A DNA stretch of 36,261 bases from Gudongella sp. (GTDB lineage Bacteria > Bacillota > Clostridia > Tissierellales > Tissierellaceae). Below the pieces are notes generated by a model that worked only from the letters and a program-made list of their open reading frames with translations, was not told the DNA's origin and ran no database searches. A program made the position numbers and the translations under genes. The DNA lies in NCBI GenBank assembly GCA_024649995.1, contig JANKMX010000019.1, positions 1 to 36,261 of the forward strand, given 5' to 3'. Shown one piece after another: positions 7,865 through 15,856 of this stretch (position 1 is its first letter; the number at the start of each line of letters is the position of its first letter).

Positions 7865-8863
7865 CTACGAACCATGATTATTCTTGATAAGTTCCCTGTT
7901 AAGAGAATGCTGTGTTTCCTCGCCATTAATGAATCTATTGATGTTTTCGCACACGTGGTTTATCTTTGCCCTTAGTGCATCAACCGTACCTGCTGAAACG
8001 TGAGGTGTTAATACAGTATTGGGGAGCTTTATATATTCATTGTCAGCCTGAAGTGGCTCCTCTGGAAATACATCAATCCCAGAACCCATGATTGTACCAC
8101 TTCTCATTGCTTCAAAGAAATCTTTTTCATTTACAAGATCACCTCGTGCGGTATTTATAAAAATGGCCGAACTTTTCATCTTGCTAAAAAATTCCTTGTT
8201 TACAAAGCCCTTGGTTTCATCATTTGATGGAACATGAACACTCACAATATCTGATATCTGTAGCAACTCATCCAAAGAATCCACCTGTCTGACATTTAGT
8301 TGCTCCTGCTCCTCCTTGCTCATATTAACATAACTATCATAGAACACTATCTTTGAATTGAATGCCTGAAGCCTTTTGGCAGCTTCACTGGCTATTCTTC
8401 CAAATCCTACAAATCCAGTTACCTTATTATTTATTTCAAAGCATTCTGTCCTATAGTCCCACATAGGGAATTTCCCTTCATACATCTCATTTGAAATCTT
8501 GATTATCTTCTTGTAGACTGCAAGAATTAGAAGCACTACATGCTCTGCAACACCAATAGAAGTACCCTCTGGAGTTATACAAACCTCGATTCCTCTCTTG
8601 GTAGCAAGATCAACATCTGTTTTATCAAAGCCTACTCCCTGCTGCTGAATCATCTTAAGATTTTCGGCTGCTGCAATTACTTCAGTTGGAATTGCTCCTG
8701 TTGCTGCTATAAAGAAGTCCGCTTCCTTCCCAATTCTGATTCTATCCTCAAGTGATCCGTCACTTAGGGTAATCAGTTCAAAATTAGATGGAAATTCTTC
8801 TCTGATAGCTTTATATATATCTTCTGTGGCAAAATCGAAAGTAGCTATTCTATATTTTCTCAT
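7865..8863 (-). CDS. D-2-hydroxyacid dehydrogenase (second of four)
   Basis: A 332-residue NAD-type D-2-hydroxyacid dehydrogenase. The catalytic triad is R240 (NTARG), E269 (DVFPEEP) and H288 (TPHVSAG). The dinucleotide loop is GFGRIA (153-158), with D176 at the end of the second strand. The active-site approach loop reads QQGVGFDKTDVD. It lies 10 bases after the DapA-like gene and before tctC, inside the catabolic operon. It is clearly diverged from the other three dehydrogenases in the region, so it probably handles a different oxoacid or is the partner in an epimerising oxidation-reduction pair. Neither is provable from sequence. Confidence 0.85.
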   Translation of the reverse strand: MRKYRIATFDFATEDIYKAIREEFPSNFELITLSDGSLEDRIRIGKEADFFIAATGAIPTEVIAAAENLKMIQQQGVGFDKTDVDLATKRGIEVCITPEGTSIGVAEHVVLLILAVYKKIIKISNEMYEGKFPMWDYRTECFEINNKVTGFVGFGRIASEAAKRLQAFNSKIVFYDSYVNMSKEEQEQLNVRQVDSLDELLQISDIVSVHVPSNDETKGFVNKEFFSKMKSSAIFINTARGDLVNEKDFFEAMRSGTIMGSGIDVFPEEPLQADNEYIKLPNTVLTPHVSAGTVDALRAKINHVCENINRFINGEETQHSLNRELIKNNHGS

Positions 8864-8873
8864 GTTGGACCAC

Positions 8874-9767
8874 CTAAACTATCTGAGCTTTTATAAGAAT
8901 TTCATCTAACTCAGCCTTGGAGCTATCCTTAACAGGCATTAATGGAGTTCTAACACTACCACCAACAAAGCCTAGCTTATCACAAACATACTTAAGCCCA
9001 GGTATTCCATAGGTTCCTGTCACAGCTGCGTTGACCGGAAACATTCTTTGGTAAAGATCTCTTGCTTCCTCCCAGTTTCCATTGTCAAATAACTCCTGAA
9101 CCTTAACACACTCATTTGGATTGCAATTGGCTAGAGCAAGAATTGCTCCCTTTACTCCCAGCGCAAGTGCAGGATACCAGGCTGATGCGGTTCCTACAAA
9201 TAGATTGAAGTCTTCAGGTACAATTCTTTTCCATGTTGCCATTTGAGGCATATCACCTGAACTATCCTTCATACCAATAATATTTGGGTGTCTGGACAGC
9301 TTTGCAACTGCATCAGGCTTAATGTTAATGTGTGTGAACTTTGGAACATTATATATTAGTATTGGTATATTACTGTTGTCAGCCAGCTGTGTGAAGTAGT
9401 TGATTAAAGCTTCGCTGGTCATAGCTGCGTTATAGTAGTTTGGAGTTAGAACCAAAGCTGCCTGAGCTCCAAGCTCCGCTGCCTTGTTTGTAAGCTTGAT
9501 GGTTTCCCTTAACGACTCCATTCCACTACCAACAATTAGAAATTTATCTTCCTTCTTATTTTCAGCTGCAAGTCTTACAAGTTCTAGTTTTTCATCCTCA
9601 GATAGATAAGCGGTCTCACTGTTGGACCCAAGGACAAGATACCCTGTCATACCTGTCTCATTCCATTTTTTTATGTTTGAAATAAATCCATCATAATCTA
9701 CATCCCCATTCTCCATGAAAGGAGTTATCATTGGTGGCAACACACCTTTTAACTGTATTTTTCCCAT
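8874..9767 (-). CDS. DapA/N-acetylneuraminate lyase family aldolase, possibly 4-hydroxy-2-oxoglutarate aldolase-like
   Basis: A 297-residue class I aldolase of the DHDPS/NAL superfamily. The Schiff-base lysine is K167 (GMKDSSGD) and the catalytic tyrosine is Y139 (LIYNVP). The substrate-carboxylate loop reads GSNSE (47-51) rather than the GTTGE of true dihydrodipicolinate synthase. The GSN form is known from 4-hydroxy-2-oxoglutarate aldolase-like members. Such enzymes make or cleave a pyruvate unit joined to an aldehyde such as glyoxylate. The start ATG overlaps the stop of the RraA-like gene by one base (TAATG), suggesting translational coupling. A catabolic aldolase is more likely than lysine synthesis, given the transporter and dehydrogenases around it. 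Confidence 0.82.
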   Translation of the reverse strand: MGKIQLKGVLPPMITPFMENGDVDYDGFISNIKKWNETGMTGYLVLGSNSETAYLSEDEKLELVRLAAENKKEDKFLIVGSGMESLRETIKLTNKAAELGAQAALVLTPNYYNAAMTSEALINYFTQLADNSNIPILIYNVPKFTHINIKPDAVAKLSRHPNIIGMKDSSGDMPQMATWKRIVPEDFNLFVGTASAWYPALALGVKGAILALANCNPNECVKVQELFDNGNWEEARDLYQRMFPVNAAVTGTYGIPGLKYVCDKLGFVGGSVRTPLMPVKDSSKAELDEILIKAQIV

Positions 9768-10456
9768 TACTTGACCTCCTTTATAAATTCACAGCCCTTT
9801 TCTTCAAGTGCTTTTTCTACCCAAGTTCTGTCAAGCCCTAATCCCTTTGCAATACTGTCAAGAATTACAACTTCCTTTTCATGAAAGGCTTCAACCTTCT
9901 CCAACAATTCCTCAGCATCCTCGGGTCGAATGAATATCAATCCATCCCTATCACCTACTACTATGTCTCCAGGGAATACAACTTGTCCTCCAACTGCAAC
10001 TGGAACGTTTATCTCACCAGGTCCATTCTTATATGGTCCATTAGGATTGACTCCGCATGCAAACACTGGAAAATCCATTGTTTTGGTTGTTTCATCATCT
10101 CTAATAGCTCCATCAATAACAAATCCAGCCAGGTTCTTCATTCTTGCATAGTTCATCATTATTTCTCCGCACAATGCTCTATCTTTGAAGCCCCCGCCTG
10201 CAACAACAATTACATCCCCCTCTTTGGCCATATCCAATGCCTTATGAAACATGAGATTATCTCCAAATGGTACTTTTACTGTGAATGCAGTTCCTAAAAG
10301 TTTTGCATCATTGCACGGTTTGATTGATGAGTTAACACAGGCAATTCTTCCCATGTTGTCATCAATGTTAGCTACTGGCATATCTCTAAATGCTTCTACT
10401 AAATCTTTTCTCGGTCTTTCAAAGTTCTCAAACACCCTAAATCCCAAGTTTGCCAT
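9767..10456 (-). CDS. RraA-like / 4-hydroxy-4-methyl-2-oxoglutarate aldolase family protein
   Basis: A 229-residue protein of the RraA/HMG-aldolase fold, class II metal-dependent enzymes that cleave 4-hydroxy-2-oxoacids or decarboxylate oxaloacetate. Family signatures are present: GDNLMFHKALDMAKEGDVIVV, GGGFKDRALCGE (about 87-98), DGAIRDD (115-121, the Arg-Asp pair at 119-120) and GDIVVGDRDGLIFI. True RraA, the RNase E inhibitor, is about 160 residues; the longer form and operon setting favour an enzyme. It lies 18 bases after the preceding dehydrogenase and couples to the DapA-like gene by a one-base overlap. Two unrelated aldolase folds side by side suggest sequential steps or two epimers of one substrate. 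Confidence 0.8.
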   Translation of the reverse strand: MANLGFRVFENFERPRKDLVEAFRDMPVANIDDNMGRIACVNSSIKPCNDAKLLGTAFTVKVPFGDNLMFHKALDMAKEGDVIVVAGGGFKDRALCGEIMMNYARMKNLAGFVIDGAIRDDETTKTMDFPVFACGVNPNGPYKNGPGEINVPVAVGGQVVFPGDIVVGDRDGLIFIRPEDAEELLEKVEAFHEKEVVILDSIAKGLGLDRTWVEKALEEKGCEFIKEVK

Positions 10457-10474
10457 ATTCTCATCCCCTATCTA

Positions 10475-11464
10475 TCATCTCAGTACATCTTTGTTGGCTA
10501 CATTCTCAATTACAATATTTCTATTAATCAATGACTCCACCATTAGTCTAGCAGCTGTTTCATGTTGGTTCTTCAAAGATTCCTCCCCATAAAAAGCTGA
10601 GTGAGGGGTTAAAATGACATTTTCCATTTTTAATAATGGACTATCATTAGCTATTGGCTCCTTCTCAAAGACATCTAGACCAGCATACATTATCTCCCCT
10701 GTCTCAAGAGCTATTACAAGATCTTTTTCATCTATCAAGGGTCCTCTTGAAATATTGATAATCATTGCAGTACTTTTCATCTTCTTAAAAGCGTCCATGT
10801 TGAAAACATGATATGTATGATCATTCAAAGGAGCATTTATTGAAATTATGTCTGACTGTTCCAATAGCTCGTCGAAGGATACCTTTTCAACACTATACTC
10901 ATCGCATATACTTTCATCAACATAAGGATCATTTGTAATTACTCTGCTTTTGAATCCTCCTTTGAATATTTCAGCTGTTGGTTTGGCAGAACCACCAAAT
11001 CCATACAAGCCAAGTGTCATGTTGGATAGTCTCCTAGGTGTAATTCCCTTGGCTTTAGGCCATTCTCCGGATCTGATTCGTGAATCATAATAGTTGATAT
11101 TCCTAATAAGACTCAATATAAGTGCACTTGCATGTATGGCCAACTCTTCAGTACAGAAACCCGGCATATTGTACACTATCTTGTTTAGTTCAGTGGCAGC
11201 TTCTAAGTCTACTGAATTTACTCCTATTCCATATCTAATTATGTATTTGCATTTGTTCAATTCTTCTAATACTCTTCGAGTTATTGGTGGATTCCCGCAG
11301 CAATGAATTATATCTGCATCTTTGGCAACAGAAATAATATCTTCTTCAGTCTTACACTTTTCCAATACCAACTCAATATTGAAGTTGCTAGCAACTTCAA
11401 CTTCGACTGAGAAAAGGTTTTCATCTCCCAAGTAATTATAATCAACAATCACTGATTTTAGCAT
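10475..11464 (-). CDS. D-2-hydroxyacid dehydrogenase (third of four)
   Basis: A 329-residue D-2-hydroxyacid dehydrogenase, the first gene of the catabolic operon after the GntR gene. The triad is R240 (NISRG), E269 (DVFEKEP) and H288 (TPHSAFY). The dinucleotide loop is GFGGSA (155-160), an Ala-ended variant, with D179 favouring NAD. The substrate loop RYGIGVNSVDLEAA and the TPHSAFYGEES tail resemble the CtBP-like branch of the family. The ribosome site is AAAGGAGGTGAG just upstream of the ATG. The 96-base leader before it is almost pure A+T and contains the putative GntR operator. The substrate is unknown. Confidence 0.84.
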   Translation of the reverse strand: MLKSVIVDYNYLGDENLFSVEVEVASNFNIELVLEKCKTEEDIISVAKDADIIHCCGNPPITRRVLEELNKCKYIIRYGIGVNSVDLEAATELNKIVYNMPGFCTEELAIHASALILSLIRNINYYDSRIRSGEWPKAKGITPRRLSNMTLGLYGFGGSAKPTAEIFKGGFKSRVITNDPYVDESICDEYSVEKVSFDELLEQSDIISINAPLNDHTYHVFNMDAFKKMKSTAMIINISRGPLIDEKDLVIALETGEIMYAGLDVFEKEPIANDSPLLKMENVILTPHSAFYGEESLKNQHETAARLMVESLINRNIVIENVANKDVLR

Positions 11465-11532
11465 CTATCTCACCTCCTTTAACATAATATGTTTTACTTT
11501 ATACATCGGTTTTATAATATATATATTATATA

Positions 11533-11548
11533 TTATAATTTATAATTT
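11533..11548. promoter_or_regulatory. Putative GntR operator before the catabolic operon
   Basis: TTATAATTTATAATTT occurs here and again at 12276-12291 upstream of the GntR gene. Its core ATTATAA-T-TTATAAT is a palindrome apart from the centre. It sits between the GntR stop and the first dehydrogenase in a very AT-rich gap, so chance repetition is possible. No clear -35/-10 pair could be fixed in this gap. Confidence 0.4.
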
Positions 11549-11560
11549 AAAAAAATATTA

Positions 11561-12202
11561 TTAATCCCCAATTATCCTATTTAAAACTTCCCTTGTGTTC
11601 CTTGCCATGCACCTCTCTGCCTCCTCAGGATCCCTGGCTATTAATGCGTCAAGAATATCTTGGTGTTGAGTAACTGAGTTTTCTTCAGTATATTGATGCC
11701 TAATGTTATAAGTATCCATCTTCCTAGCATAAACAATTATATCCTCTATATCATTTATATAATCAGATATCCTCTTATTCCTTGAGTATGAAGCAATAGT
11801 TCTGTGAAACTCCCCATCAAGCAATCCAGCCTTTGGTAGTTCCCCTGCTCTCAGAGCAGTTTTAAGCTCCTCAAATATCTCAGCAATATGATCCAGTTCT
11901 TTATCGGTCGCTTCCAAGGCACATTTTTTTGCAGCATATGACTCCAATACTGTTCTAGCCTCAACTATATCGACTAATTGCTGCTTTGTAAATTTGGTTG
12001 CAAAGATGCCTTTCCGAGGAATCTGTGTCACAAAACCTTCAACAACCAATTGGTTTATTGCTTCCCTTACAGGAGTTCTGCTCATCGAGATATTCTCAGC
12101 AATTATATCTTCCCTAATTCTCTCTCCAGGCTTTATATCTCCATTTAATAGCATTTTCTTGATAATATCATGTGCTGTGTATTTCAATCCAAAATGCTTC
12201 AT
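11561..12202 (-). CDS. GntR family regulator, FadR/FCD subfamily
   Basis: A 213-residue DNA-binding regulator. The N-terminal winged helix includes IKPGERIREDIIAENISMSRTPVREAINQLVVEGF (about 23-57, the GntR signature). The C-terminal FCD helical domain contains the metal/ligand-binding pattern DGEFHRTI (Asp/His near 128-132) and later His residues (RHQYTEE and TQHQDIL). FCD regulators usually bind a carboxylic-acid metabolite and act as repressors of the adjacent pathway. It lies upstream of the tct operon on the same strand and has its own promoter. The repeated TTATAATTTATAATTT before it and before the operon suggests control of both. The effector is probably the imported acid or an oxoacid derived from it. 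Confidence 0.9.
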   Translation of the reverse strand: MKHFGLKYTAHDIIKKMLLNGDIKPGERIREDIIAENISMSRTPVREAINQLVVEGFVTQIPRKGIFATKFTKQQLVDIVEARTVLESYAAKKCALEATDKELDHIAEIFEELKTALRAGELPKAGLLDGEFHRTIASYSRNKRISDYINDIEDIIVYARKMDTYNIRHQYTEENSVTQHQDILDALIARDPEEAERCMARNTREVLNRIIGD

Positions 12203-12230
12203 AACTCACCTCAATGTTCTTAATAAGTAT

Positions 12231-12259
12231 ATTCTAACACCTTGATTATGGAATTTCAA
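12231..12259 (-). promoter_or_regulatory. Sigma-A promoter for the GntR gene
   Basis: On the minus strand TTGAAA (12259-12254), a 17-base spacer and TAGAAT (12236-12231) give a good sigma-A promoter about 28 bases before the GntR start codon. The candidate operator at 12276-12291 lies 16 bases upstream of the -35. Confidence 0.6.
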
Positions 12260-12275
12260 GAATAATCTTAATAAT

Positions 12276-12291
12276 TTATAATTTATAATTT
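12276..12291. promoter_or_regulatory. Second copy of the putative GntR operator
   Basis: An exact copy of the 16-base TTATAATTTATAATTT found at 11533-11548, placed upstream of the GntR promoter. Paired copies before a regulator and before its neighbouring operon fit autoregulation, but the AT-rich composition lowers the weight of the match. Confidence 0.4.
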
Positions 12292-12371
12292 TATGAATTA
12301 TATTAATGCGATGTCGTGGTAGTCTATGTGATAAATAATTAGCAGTCTACATTCATCTCTAACCTCAATAA

Positions 12372-12400
12372 AATCCCTGCCTAAAAGTTAGGCAGGGATT
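12372..12400 (-). terminator. Terminator after the aminotransferase gene
   Basis: A perfect 13-bp stem, AATCCCTGCCTAA (12372-12384) with TTAGGCAGGGATT (12388-12400), has a 3-base loop. On the minus strand it is followed by TTATTG. It lies about 160 bases past the aminotransferase stop, beyond a nested inverted repeat. Confidence 0.75.
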
Positions 12401-12409
12401 CAATATTTG

Positions 12410-12548
12410 TTGGGTTTTGGAAAATCATCCTTCTGGAGATGTAAAGTATTAAAGGAGATTAACATATTTGTGAGATTAATAAGGGAGTTTACTTTCACAT
12501 GTCAATTTATCTCCAGAAGTTTGTTTCCATAGTGTTGTTCAAACCCAA
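12410..12548. repeat. Nested inverted repeat in the aminotransferase 3-prime region
   Basis: The stretch between the GntR and aminotransferase genes (12203-12561) holds no ORF I trust. Besides the GntR promoter and the terminator it contains nested arms. TTGGGTTT (12410-12417) pairs with AAACCCAA (12541-12548). TTCTGGAGAT (12431-12440) pairs with ATCTCCAGAA (12509-12518). ATGTAAAGTA (12439-12448) pairs with TACTTTCACAT (12490-12500, one bulge). This could be a structured 3-prime UTR or a small palindromic insertion. Confidence 0.5.
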
Positions 12549-12561
12549 GGGTTTGCTGAAA

Positions 12562-13701
12562 TTATTGAAGCTCTCTTGTCAGTGCTGAAACGCCTTTTCC
12601 TAGAACGTCAACACCCATCCTGTAAAGTGTTCTCTCTATTGCAGTTATTGCACCTGTCAGGTCAAGCATGTCTATGTTGCCCATGTGACCGATCCTAAAC
12701 ATCTTTCCTGCATACGCTCCAAGTCCGCCTGCAACCTGAGCACCTTCCTCTGCAAGAAGTGTTCTGAACTTGGAATCCTCAACTCCTTCAGGATAAAGGA
12801 CGCATGAAAGTGTTACAGCTCTGTTTGAAGGATCAGCAAGGATTGAGAAGCCCATTGCCTCTAAAGCTGCTCTCATTGCCTTGGCAACCTTTCTATGTCT
12901 TTCGTATCTTTCCTCAAGTCCTTCTTCCTTGATCAGTCTGATTGACTCCTGAAGAGCCCAGATCATGTTTACTGCTGGTGTAGCGTAGTACTTTGATGTG
13001 TCGTTCATTATTGGAATCCACTTTTCAAAGTCAATATAGTATTCCTGGATATTACCAAGGGATTTTCTTCTATCAAGTGCCTTTTGGTTTGCCCATAGTA
13101 TTGCAAGTCCTGGTGCAACTCCAAATGCCTTCTGTGATCCTGTAAACAGGATATCTATGTTCATCCTGCCAAGGTATTCCTCTTCCCCGGCTGAAGCTGC
13201 AACACCATCTACGATGTAGATTGTCTCTGGGAACTTCTTCATCATTTCACCTATTTCAGCGATTGGTGCAACTGCTGCAGTTGAAGTGTCAACATGGGTT
13301 ACAGTCATTGCCTGGTAGGTCTTTTCACCAAGCTTCTTCTCGATATCTGCTACAGGAACCGTTTTCCCCCACTCGGATGAAATAACGTCAACATTAAGTC
13401 CCTTTTTCTCCGCTATCTCGATGAACCTGTCTCCAAAGAAGCCGTGTGATACTATAAGAAGATTGTCTCCTCTTTTCAGTGTGTTTGAAAGAGCCATCTC
13501 CATTGCCATTGTTCCTGATCCGGCAACTACAAATACCTCTCCATTGACATCCCAAAGCTCTTTAAGGTCAGTAAGTACTTCCTTGAAATCCTTTACAAAT
13601 CCTGGATCTCCAAATGCTACGGTCTCTCTTCCCATCTGGTCCTGAATTGATCTTACAACAGGTGTCGGTCCCGGAATCATTACCAGTCTTCTGTTTTTCA
13701 T
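12562..13701 (-). CDS. Alanine/serine-glyoxylate aminotransferase (class V, PLP)
   Basis: A 379-residue class V PLP enzyme of the alanine-glyoxylate / serine-pyruvate transaminase group. The PLP lysine is K191 in TGSQKAFGVAPGL, the ring-binding Asp is D165 in YIVDGVAAS, and the phosphate loop is AGSGTMAME (60-68). The opening MIPGPTPV is characteristic. The family transfers amino groups from alanine or serine to glyoxylate, giving glycine plus pyruvate or hydroxypyruvate. Purine-catabolic and phosphonate relatives exist, so the amino donor is not certain. It lies after the GyaR-like reductase on the same strand but has its own perfect promoter. Both would consume glyoxylate or hydroxypyruvate, and ald could regenerate alanine. 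Confidence 0.88.
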   Translation of the reverse strand: MKNRRLVMIPGPTPVVRSIQDQMGRETVAFGDPGFVKDFKEVLTDLKELWDVNGEVFVVAGSGTMAMEMALSNTLKRGDNLLIVSHGFFGDRFIEIAEKKGLNVDVISSEWGKTVPVADIEKKLGEKTYQAMTVTHVDTSTAAVAPIAEIGEMMKKFPETIYIVDGVAASAGEEEYLGRMNIDILFTGSQKAFGVAPGLAILWANQKALDRRKSLGNIQEYYIDFEKWIPIMNDTSKYYATPAVNMIWALQESIRLIKEEGLEERYERHRKVAKAMRAALEAMGFSILADPSNRAVTLSCVLYPEGVEDSKFRTLLAEEGAQVAGGLGAYAGKMFRIGHMGNIDMLDLTGAITAIERTLYRMGVDVLGKGVSALTRELQ

Positions 13702-13771
13702 TGATTGTTCCCTCCTAGTTTTTTGTTCTTGATTTTACTTATGTTAAATATTGTTTTATATTGTTAAATAT

Positions 13772-13800
13772 ATTATAATTCATTGAAAAATGATTGTCAA
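13772..13800 (-). promoter_or_regulatory. Consensus sigma-A promoter for the aminotransferase
   Basis: On the minus strand TTGACA (13800-13795), exactly 17 bases, then TATAAT (13777-13772): a perfect consensus about 70 bases before the aminotransferase start. It shows that the aminotransferase can be transcribed apart from the reductase gene upstream. Confidence 0.85.
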
Positions 13801-13817
13801 ACCATACTGAGAAATTT

Positions 13818-14780
13818 TTAACCAGCCCTGACTATGTTTTTCGGCACATTTCCCTCCAGGGCATCAATGATGTTTTCCGCTGCCACCTTTGCCATATCTG
13901 TCCTTGCCTCAATGGTTGCATTTCCAATATGTGGTGTGATCAATACATTGTCAAGCTTTTCCAGCCCCTCAGTCACCCTTGGTTCCTTCTCGAACACGTC
14001 AAGGGCTGCCCCTGCAATGGAATTACTGATCAGAGCACTCATCAGGGCCTTTTCATCCACCAGCGGTCCCCTTGCAGCGTTTATCAGATAGGCTGACTCC
14101 TTCATCATCCCTAGTTGTTCTTTTCCTATATAATGGTGAAGTGAACTGTGGTAGCTAAGGTGGAGGGTAACTATATCCGACTCCCTCAAAAGGTCTTCAA
14201 GGCTTCTGTATCCTGCTGAATACTCCTTTTCCTCAAATTCTGACATTCTTGATCTGTTGTGGTAAAGGATCTCCATCTGGAATCCCTTGGCAATACCTGC
14301 AACACTTTTTCCTATGTTTCCCATGCCTATTATTCCAAGCTTTTTACCCTTGAGCTGTGTTCCAAGGTGAAACATTGGTGCCCATCCATCAAAGCCTCCC
14401 CTTCTCATCAAGCGTTCCCCTTCAGAAATCCTTCTTGTTATTCCAAGTATTAGGGCAAAGGTAAGCTCTGCTGTAGATACAGTGGACACAAGGGGTGTAT
14501 TTGTTACTATTATATTGTTATCCTTGGCCGCAGCCAGGTCAATATTGTCAAAGCCTGCACCATAATTTGCTATGATCTCCAAATTTGGATTTGATTCAAT
14601 TATCTCCCTGTCAATCCTATCTGAAAGAATGCATAGAAGGGCATCCTTGCCCCTTATTCCTTCAATGATCTGGTCCTTGGAAAGCGGCTTTTCCGATCTG
14701 TTCATGGTCACAATGAATCTTTCGGACAAACTTGAATATGCAATCTCCGGTATCATACCTGTGATAAATATCTTTTTCAC
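13818..14780 (-). CDS. Glyoxylate/hydroxypyruvate reductase-like D-2-hydroxyacid dehydrogenase (fourth)
   Basis: A 320-residue D-2-hydroxyacid dehydrogenase closest in pattern to GyaR/hydroxypyruvate reductase. The triad is R237 (NAARG), E266 (DVFEKEP) and H284 (TPHIGNA). The dinucleotide loop is GMGNIG (152-157). The second strand ends in YHNRSR, with Asn and Arg in place of Asp, a pattern that in this family favours NADPH. The other three dehydrogenases have Asp and favour NADH. The GTG at 14780 is the likely start because GGGAGG lies just 5 bases upstream; an upstream TTG at 14798 would put that site inside the gene. It is divergent from a LysR gene that probably controls it. Confidence 0.85.
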   Translation of the reverse strand: MKKIFITGMIPEIAYSSLSERFIVTMNRSEKPLSKDQIIEGIRGKDALLCILSDRIDREIIESNPNLEIIANYGAGFDNIDLAAAKDNNIIVTNTPLVSTVSTAELTFALILGITRRISEGERLMRRGGFDGWAPMFHLGTQLKGKKLGIIGMGNIGKSVAGIAKGFQMEILYHNRSRMSEFEEKEYSAGYRSLEDLLRESDIVTLHLSYHSSLHHYIGKEQLGMMKESAYLINAARGPLVDEKALMSALISNSIAGAALDVFEKEPRVTEGLEKLDNVLITPHIGNATIEARTDMAKVAAENIIDALEGNVPKNIVRAG

Positions 14781-14904
14781 ATTATCCTCCCTTTCCAAAT
14801 TTCTGCAGTTGCTTTTATCCTGTATTTATAATATTATATTGCCAAGCATTAGTAAAATTCATTATTATAATGATATCGATTCCAAAATGGAATGGAGGGT
14901 TTCC
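14781..14904. promoter_or_regulatory. Divergent control region between the reductase and LysR genes
   Basis: This 124-base AT-rich gap serves two divergent genes. On the minus strand TTTACT, 17 bases and TATTAT form a modest promoter for the reductase. On the plus strand TTGCCA lies upstream of AT-rich -10 candidates for lysR. AATGATATCGATT near 14867-14879 is a partial dyad of the T-N11-A class bound by LysR proteins. None of these is decisive. Confidence 0.4.
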
Positions 14905-15801
14905 ATGAATATTAAGCAGCTTGAGACATTTGTAACTGTTGCAAACCAACTTTCCTTTACAAAGGCATCAGAGGAGATGTTTATAACACAATCCTCCGTA
15001 AGCAAAATAATAAAGTCCCTTGAGGAAGAGCTCTCAGTCCAGCTCTTCCACAGGACCCCCCAGATCCAGCTGACCGATGCGGGAAAGGAGCTTTACAGGC
15101 ATTCTCTTGACGTCCTTTCCATGCTGAACAACATACCCATTGAGATTGGCAACCTGTCAAAGCTTAAGAAGGGAATGGTTCGAATAGGGATTCCACCCAT
15201 AATCGGTTCCTCCTTCTTTCCAGCTGTAATTGGGAGCTTCAAGGCCAAATACCCTGACATTGATATCAGGCTCACTGAGGTTGGCTCCAAGGTCATAATA
15301 GATGAGCTGGAAAAGGGAAATCTGGATGTTGGGATAGTATGCTCATATCCCTCTGACAGGGACGGGTACCACATATATCCCCTGGTGAAGAGCCAGCTTA
15401 TGGTTGGGGTCCATGTGGATAATCCCTTGGCAGAAAGGGACATACTCTCCTTTGGTGACCTTAGGGATGAAGGCTTTGTTCTTTTCAAGGAGGATTTTTC
15501 GCTCTATGATTCGATTATTGAAGGCTGTACACAGAGTGGATTCTCTCCAAACATAATCTGCAACAGCTCCCAAAAGGACTTTATCCTTGAAATGGTGGCA
15601 TCAAGGATGGGCATAACCTGCCTCCCACATATCACCTGTGCCCATGTGAATGATCACAGCATAAGGTTTGTACCCTTGGAAAACCCCAAGATATATCTGA
15701 ATCTGCTTATAACCTGGAAAAGGAACAGATACCTTAGCTATGCCAGCAGGGAGTGGATCAGATTCACATCTGATGCACTTGACATTCGACTGGAAATATA
15801 G
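14905..15801 (+). CDS. LysR family transcriptional regulator
   Basis: A 298-residue LysR-type regulator. The N-terminal helix-turn-helix spans MNIKQLETFVTVANQLSFTKASEEMFITQSSVSKIIKSLEEEL, and FHRTPQIQLTDAGKELY follows. The C-terminal part is the periplasmic-binding-protein-like effector domain starting near MVRIGIPPIIGSSFFPAVIGSF. An in-frame extension goes further upstream, but the ATG at 14905 has GGAGGG 5 bases before it and gives the normal family length. It is divergent from the GyaR-like reductase, the standard arrangement for a LysR activator and its target. The effector is probably a small oxoacid of the same pathway; this is inferred from position only. Confidence 0.92.
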   Translation: MNIKQLETFVTVANQLSFTKASEEMFITQSSVSKIIKSLEEELSVQLFHRTPQIQLTDAGKELYRHSLDVLSMLNNIPIEIGNLSKLKKGMVRIGIPPIIGSSFFPAVIGSFKAKYPDIDIRLTEVGSKVIIDELEKGNLDVGIVCSYPSDRDGYHIYPLVKSQLMVGVHVDNPLAERDILSFGDLRDEGFVLFKEDFSLYDSIIEGCTQSGFSPNIICNSSQKDFILEMVASRMGITCLPHITCAHVNDHSIRFVPLENPKIYLNLLITWKRNRYLSYASREWIRFTSDALDIRLEI

Positions 15802-15811
15802 ACAAAAAAAT

Positions 15812-15840
15812 GCCCGAGCTCAAGTTATTTGAGTTCGGGC
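15812..15840. terminator. Bidirectional terminator between lysR and usp
   Basis: GCCCGAGCTCAA (15812-15823) pairs with TTTGAGTTCGGGC (15828-15840). On the minus strand the stem is followed by CATTTTTTTG, a strong U-tract for the convergent usp gene. The plus-side tail is weaker. Confidence 0.85.
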
Positions 15841-15856
15841 TGTTGATTTTAATGGG

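Noticed and set aside
8874-9767. Dihydrodipicolinate synthase (lysine pathway) for the DapA-like gene.
   Set aside because: The substrate loop is GSNSE instead of GTTGE, and the gene sits in a transporter/catabolic operon without lysine genes.
14572-14904. N-terminal extension of the LysR frame overlapping the divergent reductase gene.
   Set aside because: The ATG at 14905 has a strong ribosome site and gives the normal LysR start; the extension is the antisense of the reductase coding sequence.
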